Assembly: GCA_029861865.1 (NCBI GenBank) | Contig: JAOTYL010000008.1 | Span: 105,234 to 169,233 of the forward strand | Direction of reading: 5' to 3' | Length of the DNA: 64,000 nt | Origin: Myxococcales bacterium | GTDB taxonomy: Bacteria; Myxococcota_A; Polyangia; Polyangiales; Houyiibacteriaceae | Program-made: the position numbers and the translations under genes | Notes under the pieces: generated by a model | Databases searched by the model: none | What the model was told of the DNA's origin: nothing | The model's input: only the letters and a program-made list of their open reading frames with translations | Shown here: piece after piece, positions 15,754-24,648 of the stretch | Numbering within the stretch: the first letter of the stretch is position 1 | How the letters are laid out: each line of letters starts with the position of its first letter

Positions 15754-17691
15754 ATGACAAGCGAAGTAGACGCACTTGAAGCGCGCAGAGTCGCGGAAGA
15801 ATCGCGAGAGAAGGAATGGCACGGACAGAGTTTCATGCGCGATGTGTTTCTCGGGAACTTCCGAATCGATCTACTCGAAAGACTCTCGCTCGATGCACCC
15901 GACCGTCCTGAGTTCTGGGAGTTCTATCGCAAGCTGGGCGACTTCCTCCGCGACAATGTCGACTCGGCGGAGATCGATGCAACCGGGGAGTATCCCCCTG
16001 AGGTGATCCGCGGTCTCGCGGAGCTTGGTGCCTTCGGGATGAAGATTCCAAAGGAGTACGGGGGCCTCGGTCTCACGCACCCGGAGTACGTCCGAACGAT
16101 GGAGCTAGTCGGCTCCTATGACGGCAACGTTATCGCATTGTTGTCCGCGCATCAGGCGATCGGCGTACCACAACCGGTCAAGCTCTTTGGGACCGAGGCG
16201 CAAAAGAAACGCTTCCTGCCGCGATGTGCGAAGGGAGCTATCTCCGCCTTTGCGCTGACAGAGCCTGCAGTGGGCTCTGATCCCGCACGGCTCGCCACGA
16301 CCGCGGAGCTCTCCGAAGACGGCGAGCATTACGTGCTCAACGGACAAAAACTCTGGTGCACCAACGGCACGCTCGCCGAGCTCATCGTGGTCATGGCGCG
16401 GAACCCGGCCACCAAGAGGATCAACTGCTTCGTGATCGAAATGGACTGGCCCGGGGTCACCGTCGACCATCGTTGTCACTTCATGGGCTTACGCGCCCTC
16501 GCCAACGGGGTGGTCAGCTTCGATAACGTCAAGGTCCCGAAGGAAAACCGGATCGGCAAAGATGGCGACGGGCTCAAGATTGCGCTCGTGACTCTGAATA
16601 CCGGGCGACTCAGCCTACCGGCAGCCACCTCGGGATCGGCGAAACGCTTCGTCGAGGTCGTGCGCAAGTGGTCGAACGCTCGTATCCAATGGGGTGTCCC
16701 GGTCGGTCAGCACGAGGCGGTCGCGCTGAAGAACGCCTACATTCTTTCCTCCGCGTTTGCGATGGAGTCGATCGCGTATGTCGTGGGTGAGCTCGCCGAC
16801 CTCAAGGGCGTCGACATTCGTCTCGAGGCGGCGGCCGCGAAAGAATGGAATACCGTCCGAAACTGGAAGCTCTCGGATGAGACCTTGCAGGTTCGAGGTG
16901 GCCGCGGCTACGAAACCGAACGCTCGCTGACCGCGCGTGGCGAGCCGGGTATCGGGATCGAGCGGATCATGCGCGACAACCGGATCAATCTGATCTTCGA
17001 GGGCTCGAGCGAGATCATGCATCTCTTCATTGCGCGCGAAGCTGTCGACACGCACCTGCAAGTCGCTGGTAAGCTGGTCGACCCAGACGCCACCATCGGC
17101 CAACGGCTCGGAGCCTTGCCGAAGATCATCGCCTTCTACTCGTGGTGGTATCCGACGCGCTGGCTCCGCTGGAGCTTGTGGCCGAGCTTCTCACGCTACG
17201 GGAAGCTCGCGAAGCACCTTCGCTATGCGGCACGCGCATCGGCGCGACTCGCACGCAACACGTTCCACGGCATGGCCCGCTTCGGGCCGGGCCTCGAGCG
17301 GCGGCAGGGTTTCTTGTTCCGGGTCGTCGATATCGGCCTCGAGATCTTCGCGCTCGCTGCGACGGTTCGCCACGCGCACAAGCTCCAGCAAGAGGGATTC
17401 GAAGATGCAGCAAGTGCGGTAGACCTCGCCGACTTCTTTGCGCGGCAGGCGCGCCGGAATATCGACGTGCTGTTCCGCCAGCTCTGGCGTAACGACGATG
17501 CACACGCGGCGCGCGTCGCCAAAGACTTGCTCGCAGGCAAGCACACGTGGCTCGAACGTGGAATCGACCCGCTGCCATTCAGCACAGAGGACCTTCGCCC
17601 GAAGACGATGGACGAGATCCTGAGCGAAAGACAGAAGGGCAAGCAAGAGAGCGAGACTCCTGAAGAACGGCCAGCGGTGCGGATCGCGTAG
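15754..17691 (+). CDS. Acyl-CoA dehydrogenase (VLCAD-like, long C-terminal extension)
   Basis: 645 residues; FAD-dependent alpha,beta-dehydrogenation of acyl-CoA in fatty-acid oxidation. Recognisable blocks: KIPKEYGGLGL, the acyl-CoA/FAD loop AISAFALTEPAVGSDPARL, YVLNGQKLWCTNG, GRGYETERSL and the catalytic-base region IFEGSSEIMHLF (Glu in FEG). The extra ~180 C-terminal residues, containing basic helices and RHAHKLQQ, resemble VLCAD/ACAD9-type enzymes that associate with membranes. GGAGG lies eight bases before the ATG at 15754. It ends one base from the convergent DUF1552 gene. Confidence 0.92.
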   Translation: MTSEVDALEARRVAEESREKEWHGQSFMRDVFLGNFRIDLLERLSLDAPDRPEFWEFYRKLGDFLRDNVDSAEIDATGEYPPEVIRGLAELGAFGMKIPKEYGGLGLTHPEYVRTMELVGSYDGNVIALLSAHQAIGVPQPVKLFGTEAQKKRFLPRCAKGAISAFALTEPAVGSDPARLATTAELSEDGEHYVLNGQKLWCTNGTLAELIVVMARNPATKRINCFVIEMDWPGVTVDHRCHFMGLRALANGVVSFDNVKVPKENRIGKDGDGLKIALVTLNTGRLSLPAATSGSAKRFVEVVRKWSNARIQWGVPVGQHEAVALKNAYILSSAFAMESIAYVVGELADLKGVDIRLEAAAAKEWNTVRNWKLSDETLQVRGGRGYETERSLTARGEPGIGIERIMRDNRINLIFEGSSEIMHLFIAREAVDTHLQVAGKLVDPDATIGQRLGALPKIIAFYSWWYPTRWLRWSLWPSFSRYGKLAKHLRYAARASARLARNTFHGMARFGPGLERRQGFLFRVVDIGLEIFALAATVRHAHKLQQEGFEDAASAVDLADFFARQARRNIDVLFRQLWRNDDAHAARVAKDLLAGKHTWLERGIDPLPFSTEDLRPKTMDEILSERQKGKQESETPEERPAVRIA

Positions 17692-17692
17692 C

Positions 17693-19066
17693 CTATCGCA
17701 CTAAGTCGAAGTGACCATTGAAGTCGGCTGCGTCGCCGAACTGGTCGCCCAGGTCCATCGCGCGGCTGATCGTGCTGTAGAGGTCGACGTCGGAGCGCCC
17801 GTCGTAATCGAAAATACCGCTTTGGATGCGGCCGCCACCCCCAGCCAACCAAAAAGTCATGTAGTCGACGTGGTGTTGGTTGTCGGCGGCGGTACCTAGC
17901 TCGGTGCCGATGAGCACGATCGTGTTGTCGAGCACCGTGCCTCCAGCCGGGTCTGGCCAGGCGGGATCGTCGAGCTGGGCCAAGAAGTAGGCGACTTTCT
18001 CCATCAACCATCGGACACAAACGTCGAAACCGTTTTCGTTCGCGCGTGTCCACGGATGCGCGAGGACGTGCGGGCTCTCGGTGATGCCCTGCGCACGCAG
18101 CTCGGGGATGGGATATCGGTCACCGCCACCCGAGCAACCCATCGTGCCGAAGCGTGTCACGCCGCATCGAAGCGCCATCGCATAGAGGTCCGAGTTGAGC
18201 TCCCATACTTCATTCCAGTTGGCTCCGCCGGAACCGTAATAGAAGTTGTCATCCCCTGGACAAAGCGTGGCCGTGCAAGCCTGACTCGGCGTGATGTCGG
18301 CTGGTGCTGCCGGCGTATCGCAGCTCACCGGGGGTAGCATCGTTTCCATATCGAGGGATCGCCGCTCGAGCGACCGCACGAGTTCCAAGTGATCCGAAAT
18401 CAGCGCCCGCACCCCGGCGCTGTAGGGGGATCGGTCGCTCGACAACTCTTGGTACTGGTCCACAACCGAATCGAGTACGCTATTTCGGTAGCGAATCTGA
18501 CGCCGCTCTTCGTCGGTTAGGCTGCCGGGATCGGGCGGCATGAACGTCCCGAAGATCGCATCGAACACGTCAAGCGGCCGAAGCAACTCGTCGTTGGGCT
18601 GATTGACGCCACGCCAGCTGTGATACCAACGTGTCGCCGGGTTTCCACCCGTCACGTGCGTGTGCATGTTGAGGTTGAGGAGCAGTGAATCCGAAGCAAG
18701 CGTCCGATGTGCTTTGTTATCGAGGGACTCCCCGCCGGGGCTGGACTCGCTCGGCGGATGCATGCCCTTGCCGAAGCGCGCGGTGCCTTTGTAGTGCAAG
18801 AGCGCACCGCCATTCTCATTGAGCTGAAGACCGCGAATCATCGACAGCTTCGACTGGAAGGGGGCCAACGGCGCGAGCACGCTTCCGCTGTAACCGTTCT
18901 CGACAAACTTCTTTGGCATTCCGTTGCCGAAAAAGAGAGAGACGTAGCGTGGCGGTGCGACCCCTGGAGCGGCTGCGGCGAACCGAGTCGCCGATGCCAT
19001 GATCGGTAATCCGATGGCCACTGTGCCCGCTCCGTGAAGAAAGCGTCGCCGCGTGAGCTTACTCAT
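17693..19066 (-). CDS. DUF1552 secreted protein with Tat-type signal
   Basis: 457 residues. The N-terminus MSKLTRRRFLHGAGTVAIGL is a Tat-type signal with RRRF. The following text (RYVSLFFGNGMPKKF, LRPLDVFDAIFGTF, DSVVDQYQEL, HHVDYMTFWLAGG) matches DUF1552 proteins, which are common in planctomycetes and myxobacteria and almost always encoded beside DUF1592-family cytochrome-like proteins. Function is unestablished. Four-base ATGA overlap with the upstream DUF1592 gene implies coupled translation. Export through Tat suggests the protein folds, perhaps with a cofactor, before crossing the membrane. Confidence 0.92.
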   Translation of the reverse strand: MSKLTRRRFLHGAGTVAIGLPIMASATRFAAAAPGVAPPRYVSLFFGNGMPKKFVENGYSGSVLAPLAPFQSKLSMIRGLQLNENGGALLHYKGTARFGKGMHPPSESSPGGESLDNKAHRTLASDSLLLNLNMHTHVTGGNPATRWYHSWRGVNQPNDELLRPLDVFDAIFGTFMPPDPGSLTDEERRQIRYRNSVLDSVVDQYQELSSDRSPYSAGVRALISDHLELVRSLERRSLDMETMLPPVSCDTPAAPADITPSQACTATLCPGDDNFYYGSGGANWNEVWELNSDLYAMALRCGVTRFGTMGCSGGGDRYPIPELRAQGITESPHVLAHPWTRANENGFDVCVRWLMEKVAYFLAQLDDPAWPDPAGGTVLDNTIVLIGTELGTAADNQHHVDYMTFWLAGGGGRIQSGIFDYDGRSDVDLYSTISRAMDLGDQFGDAADFNGHFDLVR

Positions 19067-20676
19067 GGTGCAACCTCGACGAGCAAGAACTCCGGATGTA
19101 TTGCGATCGCACGGATCAGTGCGCGGTACGTGCGGCCCTGCGCATCGAAGCTCGCGAAGACCTCCGATAGGACATTCTCGTCTTTGGCTCCCATCTTGCG
19201 ACCGTAGGCATGCTGCACGCTCTTCTCCGCGATACAGCGAGCCACCGTTTCACTCGCGGCGAGCGCGGTCGCAAACTCCTCGACATCTTGGTATTCCGCG
19301 TTGACATCGCCGACGGCGACGGTTCCTCCACCTACTAGCGGGTTTCCGAACTCGTCTTCCGTGATGTACTGTCCCGCGGATCCGTACTGCTCGAACGCCA
19401 ACCCGAGCGGGTCGAACAGGCCATGACATCCGCGACACAGGGCCTCTTCACTTTGAATCCCAAAGCGCTCCCGCTGACTAAGGCCGCTGGTTTCTGGTAC
19501 GGCGATCTCGTCAATGGCTTCGCGGAGCTCTGGGTCCTCGGGAGGCGGCACGCTCTGGCAAAAGAGGTCGTTCAAAACGAAAAGGCCGCGGTCGATCATC
19601 GAGCTCGACGGATTGATGGTTCGGGCTGCGAGCACGCTGGCGTTTGTCAGAAGGCCGATCCGCTCGGGTACACCACTCAAGTCGTAGGTGGCGAATCCGC
19701 TATCCAAGGGCGGGAGACCGTAGAAGCTGGCGAGCGCCCCCGACAGCTCGGCTCGGTCTTCGACGAACGCTCGCATCGTGTCGACGTCTTCTTCCCAAAC
19801 CAGCCGTTCTAAGAGCCGATAGGTCTCCTCCTTCATGTCCGTCCCAAGCTCGAAGGACTCGGGGATCGCATCTAGGTAGAGCCATTGCTCGACATACTGA
19901 CGAAAGGCGCGGCGGGCTCGCGGATGATCGAGCATCCGGTCAACCTGTGCGTCGATATTCGCGCGCAAAGTGCCCCCCAAAGCAAGGTCCAACAGCTCTT
20001 GGTCAGGCGCTGCATTCCACACCAAGAATGAAAGTCGTGTCGCCAGCTCGAACGAATCGACTTCGCGTCCTTCCCCAACGTTTTGCCCTGCCTGCGACTC
20101 GAGACGATAGATGAAGTACGGCGACTGCAGCATCGCCCGTAGCACGAGGGCTGCCCCTTCTTGAAACCCTTCACCTTCCTCTTGGGCCAAGTTGACCAGG
20201 CGCGAAAAGAAGACACGTTCGGTGTCGGCTACCGGACCACGCATTACGAGCAGGCCGACACGATCGACGAATCCATCGTAGCAATCCGCGCGCATCTCGG
20301 TACAAGTGGCATATGTAGACACGAGACCGGCCACGTCCGCTTGGGCCACGGCCTCTTCAGCGATCGCATCGTAAGCGCGTACTCGGGCTGGGCTGAGCAA
20401 TAGATCCTCGGCGGAGTTACGGAACCCCTCGGGGATGCGATTGTCGCGCGGCAGGTCGTAGTCGTCTGCGTCGAGATCTACGTCGAGCACGACCTCCAGG
20501 GAGTTGAAGTACTCCTCTCGTGTCAATCGGCGCCCAACTGCATGTCCGAGGCTCACCCGTCTCGCTTCGGGACCGATGAGGTCCGGAGGCGTGCCGAAAC
20601 CCCCTCCTGAAATCTGGGCGTCGCAAGCTACGAGACTCAGCGCGGCCAGAAGGCCGAGGCTTTGGCACAGACCCAT
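19063..20676 (-). CDS. DUF1592/DUF1588 lipoprotein with a CxxCH haem-type motif
   Basis: About 537 residues. The start at 20676 places a lipoprotein signal (LLAALSLVAC) directly at the N-terminus; an in-frame GTG at 20715 is an alternative. The order of segments fits the family: an N-terminal DUF1587-like region (RRLTREEYFNSL), DUF1595 (RAMLQSPYFIYRLE), DUF1592 (ELATRLSFLVWNAAPDQEL), DUF1588 (RIGLLTNASVLAA) with ALCRGCHGLFDPLG, where CRGCH is a c-type haem attachment motif, and a DUF1585 end (AYGRKMGAKDENVL). Presumed exported lipid-anchored haem protein, partner of the DUF1552 product, role unknown. Confidence 0.9.
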   Translation of the reverse strand: MGLCQSLGLLAALSLVACDAQISGGGFGTPPDLIGPEARRVSLGHAVGRRLTREEYFNSLEVVLDVDLDADDYDLPRDNRIPEGFRNSAEDLLLSPARVRAYDAIAEEAVAQADVAGLVSTYATCTEMRADCYDGFVDRVGLLVMRGPVADTERVFFSRLVNLAQEEGEGFQEGAALVLRAMLQSPYFIYRLESQAGQNVGEGREVDSFELATRLSFLVWNAAPDQELLDLALGGTLRANIDAQVDRMLDHPRARRAFRQYVEQWLYLDAIPESFELGTDMKEETYRLLERLVWEEDVDTMRAFVEDRAELSGALASFYGLPPLDSGFATYDLSGVPERIGLLTNASVLAARTINPSSSMIDRGLFVLNDLFCQSVPPPEDPELREAIDEIAVPETSGLSQRERFGIQSEEALCRGCHGLFDPLGLAFEQYGSAGQYITEDEFGNPLVGGGTVAVGDVNAEYQDVEEFATALAASETVARCIAEKSVQHAYGRKMGAKDENVLSEVFASFDAQGRTYRALIRAIAIHPEFLLVEVAP

Positions 20677-20928
20677 GGCCAGCGGCCGTCGTCTTGAGAG
20701 ACGCGGATCATTCACAGCGAGGCACCACCGACCAATATCATCGGTTCGATCCACCGCCGCAATAACCCCAGCTCAAATGATCCGCGCGCGCCTTAACCCT
20801 TCGCTGCCTCAGGACCCAAGAAACCAGGCCACTCCAACCGAGTTGGTAGGTAGCTCACGTTTCCGATCGCCACCTCTGTCAGCTACCAAGCGCGGTCGAT
20901 GTAGTCTAGAGATCCAGCGCGGCGCCAA

Positions 20929-21537
20929 ATGACCGAGCCTGATCAGAAACTGACCTTGTACTTTCACCCGCGCACGCGGTCTACGAGACCACGTTGGCTT
21001 CTCGAAGAGATAGGCCTCGACTATCGGGTCGAGCTCGTCAAGCTCTCGGAGGGCGCGCACAAGACTTCCGAGTACCTCGCGATTCATCCACTCGGTAGAG
21101 TGCCCGCTCTGCGACACGGCGATGACGTGATATTCGAATCTCTCGGGATCTGTCTCTACCTCGCCGATCGCTTTCCCGACGCCAGGCTCGCGCCGATGAT
21201 CACCGACCCGCGTCGTGCCGAGTACTGCCAATGGATGGCTTTTTCGACGAGCACCCTGGAGCCCGTCCTTTTCGCAGTCCTTCTCGACAAAGGAAAAGAT
21301 CCGCAACGGCTCACAGAGGCGAAGAGAGACTTCGACGCCATCGTCGACCTCTTCGAAAGCACTCTCAGGAATCGACTGTTTCTTTTAGGCGATGAGTTCT
21401 CTGCTGCCGACGTCATGAACGGCGGCATGATGGCGTGGGCCTACAAGTCCAGCCTGCTGACGCCGGGCTCTGGCGTGGAGCAATGGGTGCAGCGCATCAC
21501 CGCGCGGCCCGCCTACCAACGCGCCCACGCAGATTAA
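20929..21537 (+). CDS. Glutathione S-transferase family protein
   Basis: 202 residues with the two-domain GST layout: thioredoxin-like N-terminal domain (LTLYFHPRTRSTRPRWLLEE, then HPLGRVPALRHGDDVIFES with the cis-Pro and glutathione-binding Glu-Ser) and an all-helical C-terminal domain (FLLGDEFSAADVMNGGMMAW). The active-site position near residues 15-19 carries Ser/Thr (RTRST) rather than an obvious Cys. Likely conjugates glutathione or another thiol to electrophiles; substrate unknown. Stand-alone, divergent from the DUF1592 gene. Confidence 0.88.
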   Translation: MTEPDQKLTLYFHPRTRSTRPRWLLEEIGLDYRVELVKLSEGAHKTSEYLAIHPLGRVPALRHGDDVIFESLGICLYLADRFPDARLAPMITDPRRAEYCQWMAFSTSTLEPVLFAVLLDKGKDPQRLTEAKRDFDAIVDLFESTLRNRLFLLGDEFSAADVMNGGMMAWAYKSSLLTPGSGVEQWVQRITARPAYQRAHAD

Positions 21538-21653
21538 CCGCCGGCCTTTGCAGAATCGCGGCTGTGGGGCTGCTGAACGTCAACGCAGGTAATCTATCCG
21601 CGGGGTGGTGACTTGCGTTGAAATAGTAATATTCCGTTGTTATTGTGACCTGC

Positions 21654-22271
21654 ATGGGGGAGCTTATGCGGGGAACGAATGCGTTTTGGGCGTTGAGCGT
21701 ACTGGTCTGGTTGTCCGGGGCTCTTGGGCACGCAGCGGCAGCTACCGAGCTACCGGTCTTCGAGTCGGCAAAGCTGGGCGTGGCCGGTGAAGATCAAGGG
21801 TTTACTCTCAGCGCGAATCAGTGGCTCGGAGTGCGGTTTACGACGACCGAGCCCATCCAGGTTTCTGCCATCGGAGGCCACATCACCGAGCTCGTGCCAG
21901 GCAGTCTCTTCGTCGCGATCTTCGCGGTCGAGAATTCGCTCCCGCCGAGCCCTCCCAACATCGAAGACGCATTCTTCGTGACCACTTTTGTGGGACCGCA
22001 AGACTCCGGTGAGGTCACCATCCCTACCAACTTCCATCTGCCTCCCGGGAACTGGGCGATTGTCTTCGGGAGCGGCGCTGCCGGAGCAACCGGGCACGGC
22101 GCGATGCCGGGCAAGGACCTGGATATCGGCTCACCGAAGTACTTCTCAAAGGAAGGGGACTCGTGGACCAACGGTGGTTTTGGCAAGGCGCGCTTCTTCA
22201 TTCGGGGAAAGCGCGCACGCGAGGCAGCTCCTGGGAAGTCCCGTCCCGTGAAGTCCGTCGAGCTGGCGTAA
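21654..22271 (+). CDS. Secreted protein of unknown function
   Basis: About 205 residues with a signal peptide (NAFWALSVLVWLSGALGHAAA). The mature part is beta-rich and has a recognisable but unnamed pattern, ANQWLGVRFTTTEPIQVSAIGGH, of a type seen in secreted proteins of several bacteria; I do not know a function. The basic Lys/Arg/Pro C-terminus (RAREAAPGKSRPVKS) is unlike the rest. Start uncertain: ATG 21654 is used, but ATG 21666 with GGGGGAG three to five bases upstream is nearly as good. Confidence 0.6.
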   Translation: MGELMRGTNAFWALSVLVWLSGALGHAAAATELPVFESAKLGVAGEDQGFTLSANQWLGVRFTTTEPIQVSAIGGHITELVPGSLFVAIFAVENSLPPSPPNIEDAFFVTTFVGPQDSGEVTIPTNFHLPPGNWAIVFGSGAAGATGHGAMPGKDLDIGSPKYFSKEGDSWTNGGFGKARFFIRGKRAREAAPGKSRPVKSVELA

Positions 22272-22345
22272 TCACGCTCGCGCGCCGACCGTTTTCGACC
22301 AATCGCTGGTGTGAAAAAACACCCCTACGGCATTGATCGCAACGT

Positions 22346-22364
22346 GCAACAAACCGGTTGTTGC
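22346..22364. promoter_or_regulatory. Perfect 7-bp inverted repeat upstream of the repeat/PG-binding gene
   Basis: The arms gcaacaa (22346-22352) and ttgttgc (22358-22364) surround a 5-base spacer, 75 bases before the start at 22439. About 35 bases further on are overlapping GGTACC sites (22398-22412). The geometry suits a dimeric regulator site. It may instead be a hairpin in the leader RNA; the sequence cannot decide. Confidence 0.35.
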
Positions 22365-22438
22365 TAAATGGTGACCGTGTTACCGCTCACCCTCCCCGGT
22401 ACCCGGTACCCGGGCCATATTCGAGAAAGGTCACAACC

Positions 22439-23560
22439 ATGAAGCGACTCATTGCAACCTCCATCGTCATCGGCAGTGTATGTGCACTGGCATATGGACT
22501 GGTCATCGAGCTCAACGATCCAGCCAGGGCTCAAGACGCGAAAGCCCAGGCCGGCACGAGCGCAGACCTACCACCCGCAAAGCCAGGCGAATGTTATGCG
22601 CGTTTGTGGGTTCCGGCATCCTACGAAGACCAGAGCGAATCTGTTCAGGTTCGGGAAGCAAGTGAGCGCATCGAAACCATTCCCGCCAGGTACGAATGGC
22701 GCACCGAAAAGATCGTCATTCAGGAGGAGGGCGAAAAGCTCATTCCCGTGCCCGCCAAGTACAAAAAAGTCGCCGAAAAGGTGCTGATCAAAGAAGCGAG
22801 CGAGACGATCAAGGTGATCCCCGCCAAGTACGAAATGCGGACCGAGAAGGTCGCCATCAAAGAGGGCGGCGAAAAACTGATCTCCATCCCCGCCAAGTAC
22901 GACATGGTCGAGGAGAAGGTCTTGGTCAAAGCCGGCTACACGACCTGGAAAAAGGGGAAGGGCGCCTACCAACGTGTCGACAACGCAACTGGTGAGATTA
23001 TGTGCCTGGTCGAGGTCCCGCCGGTCTACAAGACGATGAGAAAGAGGGTCCTCGTCTCGCCGGCCACCACCAAGACGGTAGCGATCAAGCCGACTTACAA
23101 GACGGTCCGCAAGCGAGTGCTCGTCGAACCAGCGCGGGTCGTCAGGAAAGAGATCCCCGCCGAGTACAGGACAATCTCAAAGATCGTGCTTAGTGAGCCA
23201 GCGACGACCAAGTCGGTCGCCATGCCGGCCAAGTATCAAACGATTCGCAAGTACGTGATGGTCGAGCCGCCCAGCAGTCGCACGATCGAAATTCCCGCGG
23301 AGAACCGCGACATCACCCGCAAGGTGAAGATCGCGGACGGAAGCATGCAGTGGAAGGCGATCTTGTGCGAGACCAACGCCAACCGCAGCACGATCGCCTC
23401 GATTCAGCAGGCACTTCGCAAGAACGACTTCAAAGTTGCCAGGACCGGCCGACTCGATGCCCGTACCATGGCGGCGCTCGAGGAGTTCCAACGCAAAGAG
23501 GGCCTCACGGCTGGGCAACTCACGATGGAAACCTTGGACGCCCTCGGTGTCAGCCACTAG
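22439..23560 (+). CDS. Envelope repeat protein: nine ~22-residue repeats plus C-terminal peptidoglycan-binding domain
   Basis: 373 residues. Signal/anchor MKRLIATSIVIGSVCALAYG, then nine degenerate repeats of the form 'IPAKYE-x-RTEKV-x-IKE' (units start near IPARYEWRTEK, VPAKYKKVAEK, IPAKYEMRTEK, IPAKYDMVEEK, VPPVYKTMRKR, IKPTYKTVRKR, IPAEYRTISKI, MPAKYQTIRKY, IPAENRDITRK). The first four are Glu-rich, the later ones Lys/Arg/Thr-rich, separated by a Gly/Lys insert. The last ~60 residues are a PG_binding_1 domain (SIQQALRKNDFKVARTGRLD, then TMAALEEFQRKEGL). Likely a periplasmic fibre-like protein tied to the cell wall; similar repeat proteins exist in other bacteria without assigned role. GAAAGG precedes the ATG. 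Confidence 0.85.
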   Translation: MKRLIATSIVIGSVCALAYGLVIELNDPARAQDAKAQAGTSADLPPAKPGECYARLWVPASYEDQSESVQVREASERIETIPARYEWRTEKIVIQEEGEKLIPVPAKYKKVAEKVLIKEASETIKVIPAKYEMRTEKVAIKEGGEKLISIPAKYDMVEEKVLVKAGYTTWKKGKGAYQRVDNATGEIMCLVEVPPVYKTMRKRVLVSPATTKTVAIKPTYKTVRKRVLVEPARVVRKEIPAEYRTISKIVLSEPATTKSVAMPAKYQTIRKYVMVEPPSSRTIEIPAENRDITRKVKIADGSMQWKAILCETNANRSTIASIQQALRKNDFKVARTGRLDARTMAALEEFQRKEGLTAGQLTMETLDALGVSH

Positions 23561-23595
23561 GCATCAGGGCCTAGTGCCCTAGCAATCCTGAAAAA

Positions 23596-23644
23596 AACCG
23601 CGCGATCATCGAGATAGGCTTTCGTCCTTGGTGGTCGCGCGGTT
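23596..23644 (-). terminator. Strong hairpin with A/T tract (terminator for the minus-strand gene)
   Basis: Perfect 10-base stem: aaccgcgcga (23596-23605) pairs with tcgcgcggtt (23635-23644) around a 29-base loop. A run of seven A lies at the left edge (23591-23597), which is a U-run on the minus-strand transcript, so it would end the membrane-protein gene at 23878-24537. The GC-rich stem may also slow transcription leaving the repeat-protein gene. Confidence 0.6.
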
Positions 23645-23653
23645 GCCGCTTAA

Positions 23654-23860
23654 AACTCTCGTTTTCGGGGGTCAGGGACGACGCACCTGGTAACCAACAC
23701 GGTGGGTGGACGCAGCAGTGAGTTCAACCAGCTGGCTGACGACGTGTTTTTCCCGATCTACTTCCAGCAGTTGATCGGTCGCGAGCCCCTTCAAGACACA
23801 GACAGCGACGGCACGCCCGACGTAAACGACAACTTCCCGCTCGACCCCTCGCGTCAGTAG
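23654..23860 (+). pseudogene. C-terminal remnant of a thrombospondin-type-3 repeat protein
   Basis: The frame opens after TAA 23651 and ends at TAG 23858-23860. Its last residues, DTDSDGTPDVNDNFPLDPSRQ-like text, are the classic end of a TSP3-containing secreted protein (D-x-D-x-D-G-x-x-D-x-x-D then F-P-L-D-P). Upstream there is no ATG; only a GTG at 23702, giving 52 residues with no signal peptide. A complete protein would be several hundred residues, so this is the leftover 3' end of a lost gene. Together with the adjoining non-coding bases this accounts for the stretch 23561-23877. Confidence 0.6.
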
Positions 23861-23877
23861 AACCGGTTTCAGGTCGG

Positions 23878-24537
23878 TCATTCCTGTTCGTTGATGATCT
23901 GAATGCCAAGAGGAATGAAAGCGACGGCGAGAATCGCTGTTGCAATCAGTCCGAACAAATCAATATCCACGGCGGCTGAGACACCCAACCCCACCATGGC
24001 AAAGATCAGCGCGGCACTCTGCCAGCGCGGGATGGCGCGCGAGCGATACAATCCTACGCCCTGGATGAAGAAACCGAGGGGAAGCAGTGGCAGCAGATAA
24101 AGGATCGCCAGGTAGCCCTCGAAACCGAAGAGCGCCTCGATTCCGGGTAGCAGCTGAGCGTACTCCGGTTCCGGCAGCGTATCGAAGGCGCTCATCACGA
24201 GGCACAACGCGGTCTTATCCACGGCCAGCACCACGGCTCCAAAGACCGCCATCACGCATCCGATGAATCCGAGCCACGGGCTTCGGTCCTTCAGGATATC
24301 CATCAACTTCAGGGAAATGACGATCAGCAGCGGCACGCCCAGGAGCATCACGAAGTGACCGAAGTGCATGAAGGGATTGCCGTGAAACTCTTCGACCTTG
24401 GCGCTTACGTCTCCGCCGATCTCGAGGCTCAGGAGATTGGGGTGTGCCGCGAATGCGACACCGGAGAAGACCGGATACAGGATGAAGGCCAGTCCGGTGC
24501 CGATACGCTTCACTGTCTCGAGACTTTGATTCTCCAT
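23878..24537 (-). CDS. Six-helix integral membrane protein, unknown function
   Basis: 219 residues from ATG 24537, chosen over upstream codons because AAAGGGA lies just before it. Six hydrophobic segments (for example GTGLAFILYPVFSGVAFAA, FVMLLGVPLLIVISL, LAILYLLPLLPLGFFI) with short polar loops. No named family recognised with confidence. Divergent from ada across 111 bases. Confidence 0.7.
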   Translation of the reverse strand: MENQSLETVKRIGTGLAFILYPVFSGVAFAAHPNLLSLEIGGDVSAKVEEFHGNPFMHFGHFVMLLGVPLLIVISLKLMDILKDRSPWLGFIGCVMAVFGAVVLAVDKTALCLVMSAFDTLPEPEYAQLLPGIEALFGFEGYLAILYLLPLLPLGFFIQGVGLYRSRAIPRWQSAALIFAMVGLGVSAAVDIDLFGLIATAILAVAFIPLGIQIINEQE

Positions 24538-24648
24538 GGCCGAGTCCCTTTCTATCAGCTCGATCAGCAAAGAGGCGTGAATTGCCGGTCAGTCGGCGGG
24601 AAGCCCCCTGCGAGGTCGCGTGCGACACTGCGAAACGTGGAGGAAGCG

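Noticed and set aside
15555..15836. Minus-strand frame with TTLNKSFQSRL-like text, first thought to be a transposase piece
   Set aside because: No catalytic residues or inverted repeats, and most of it overlaps the strongly supported dehydrogenase start.
24355..24648. Upstream extension of the Ada frame
   Set aside because: The conserved N-terminal zinc domain begins right after ATG 24649, which has a strong GGAGG; the extension overlaps a divergent gene.
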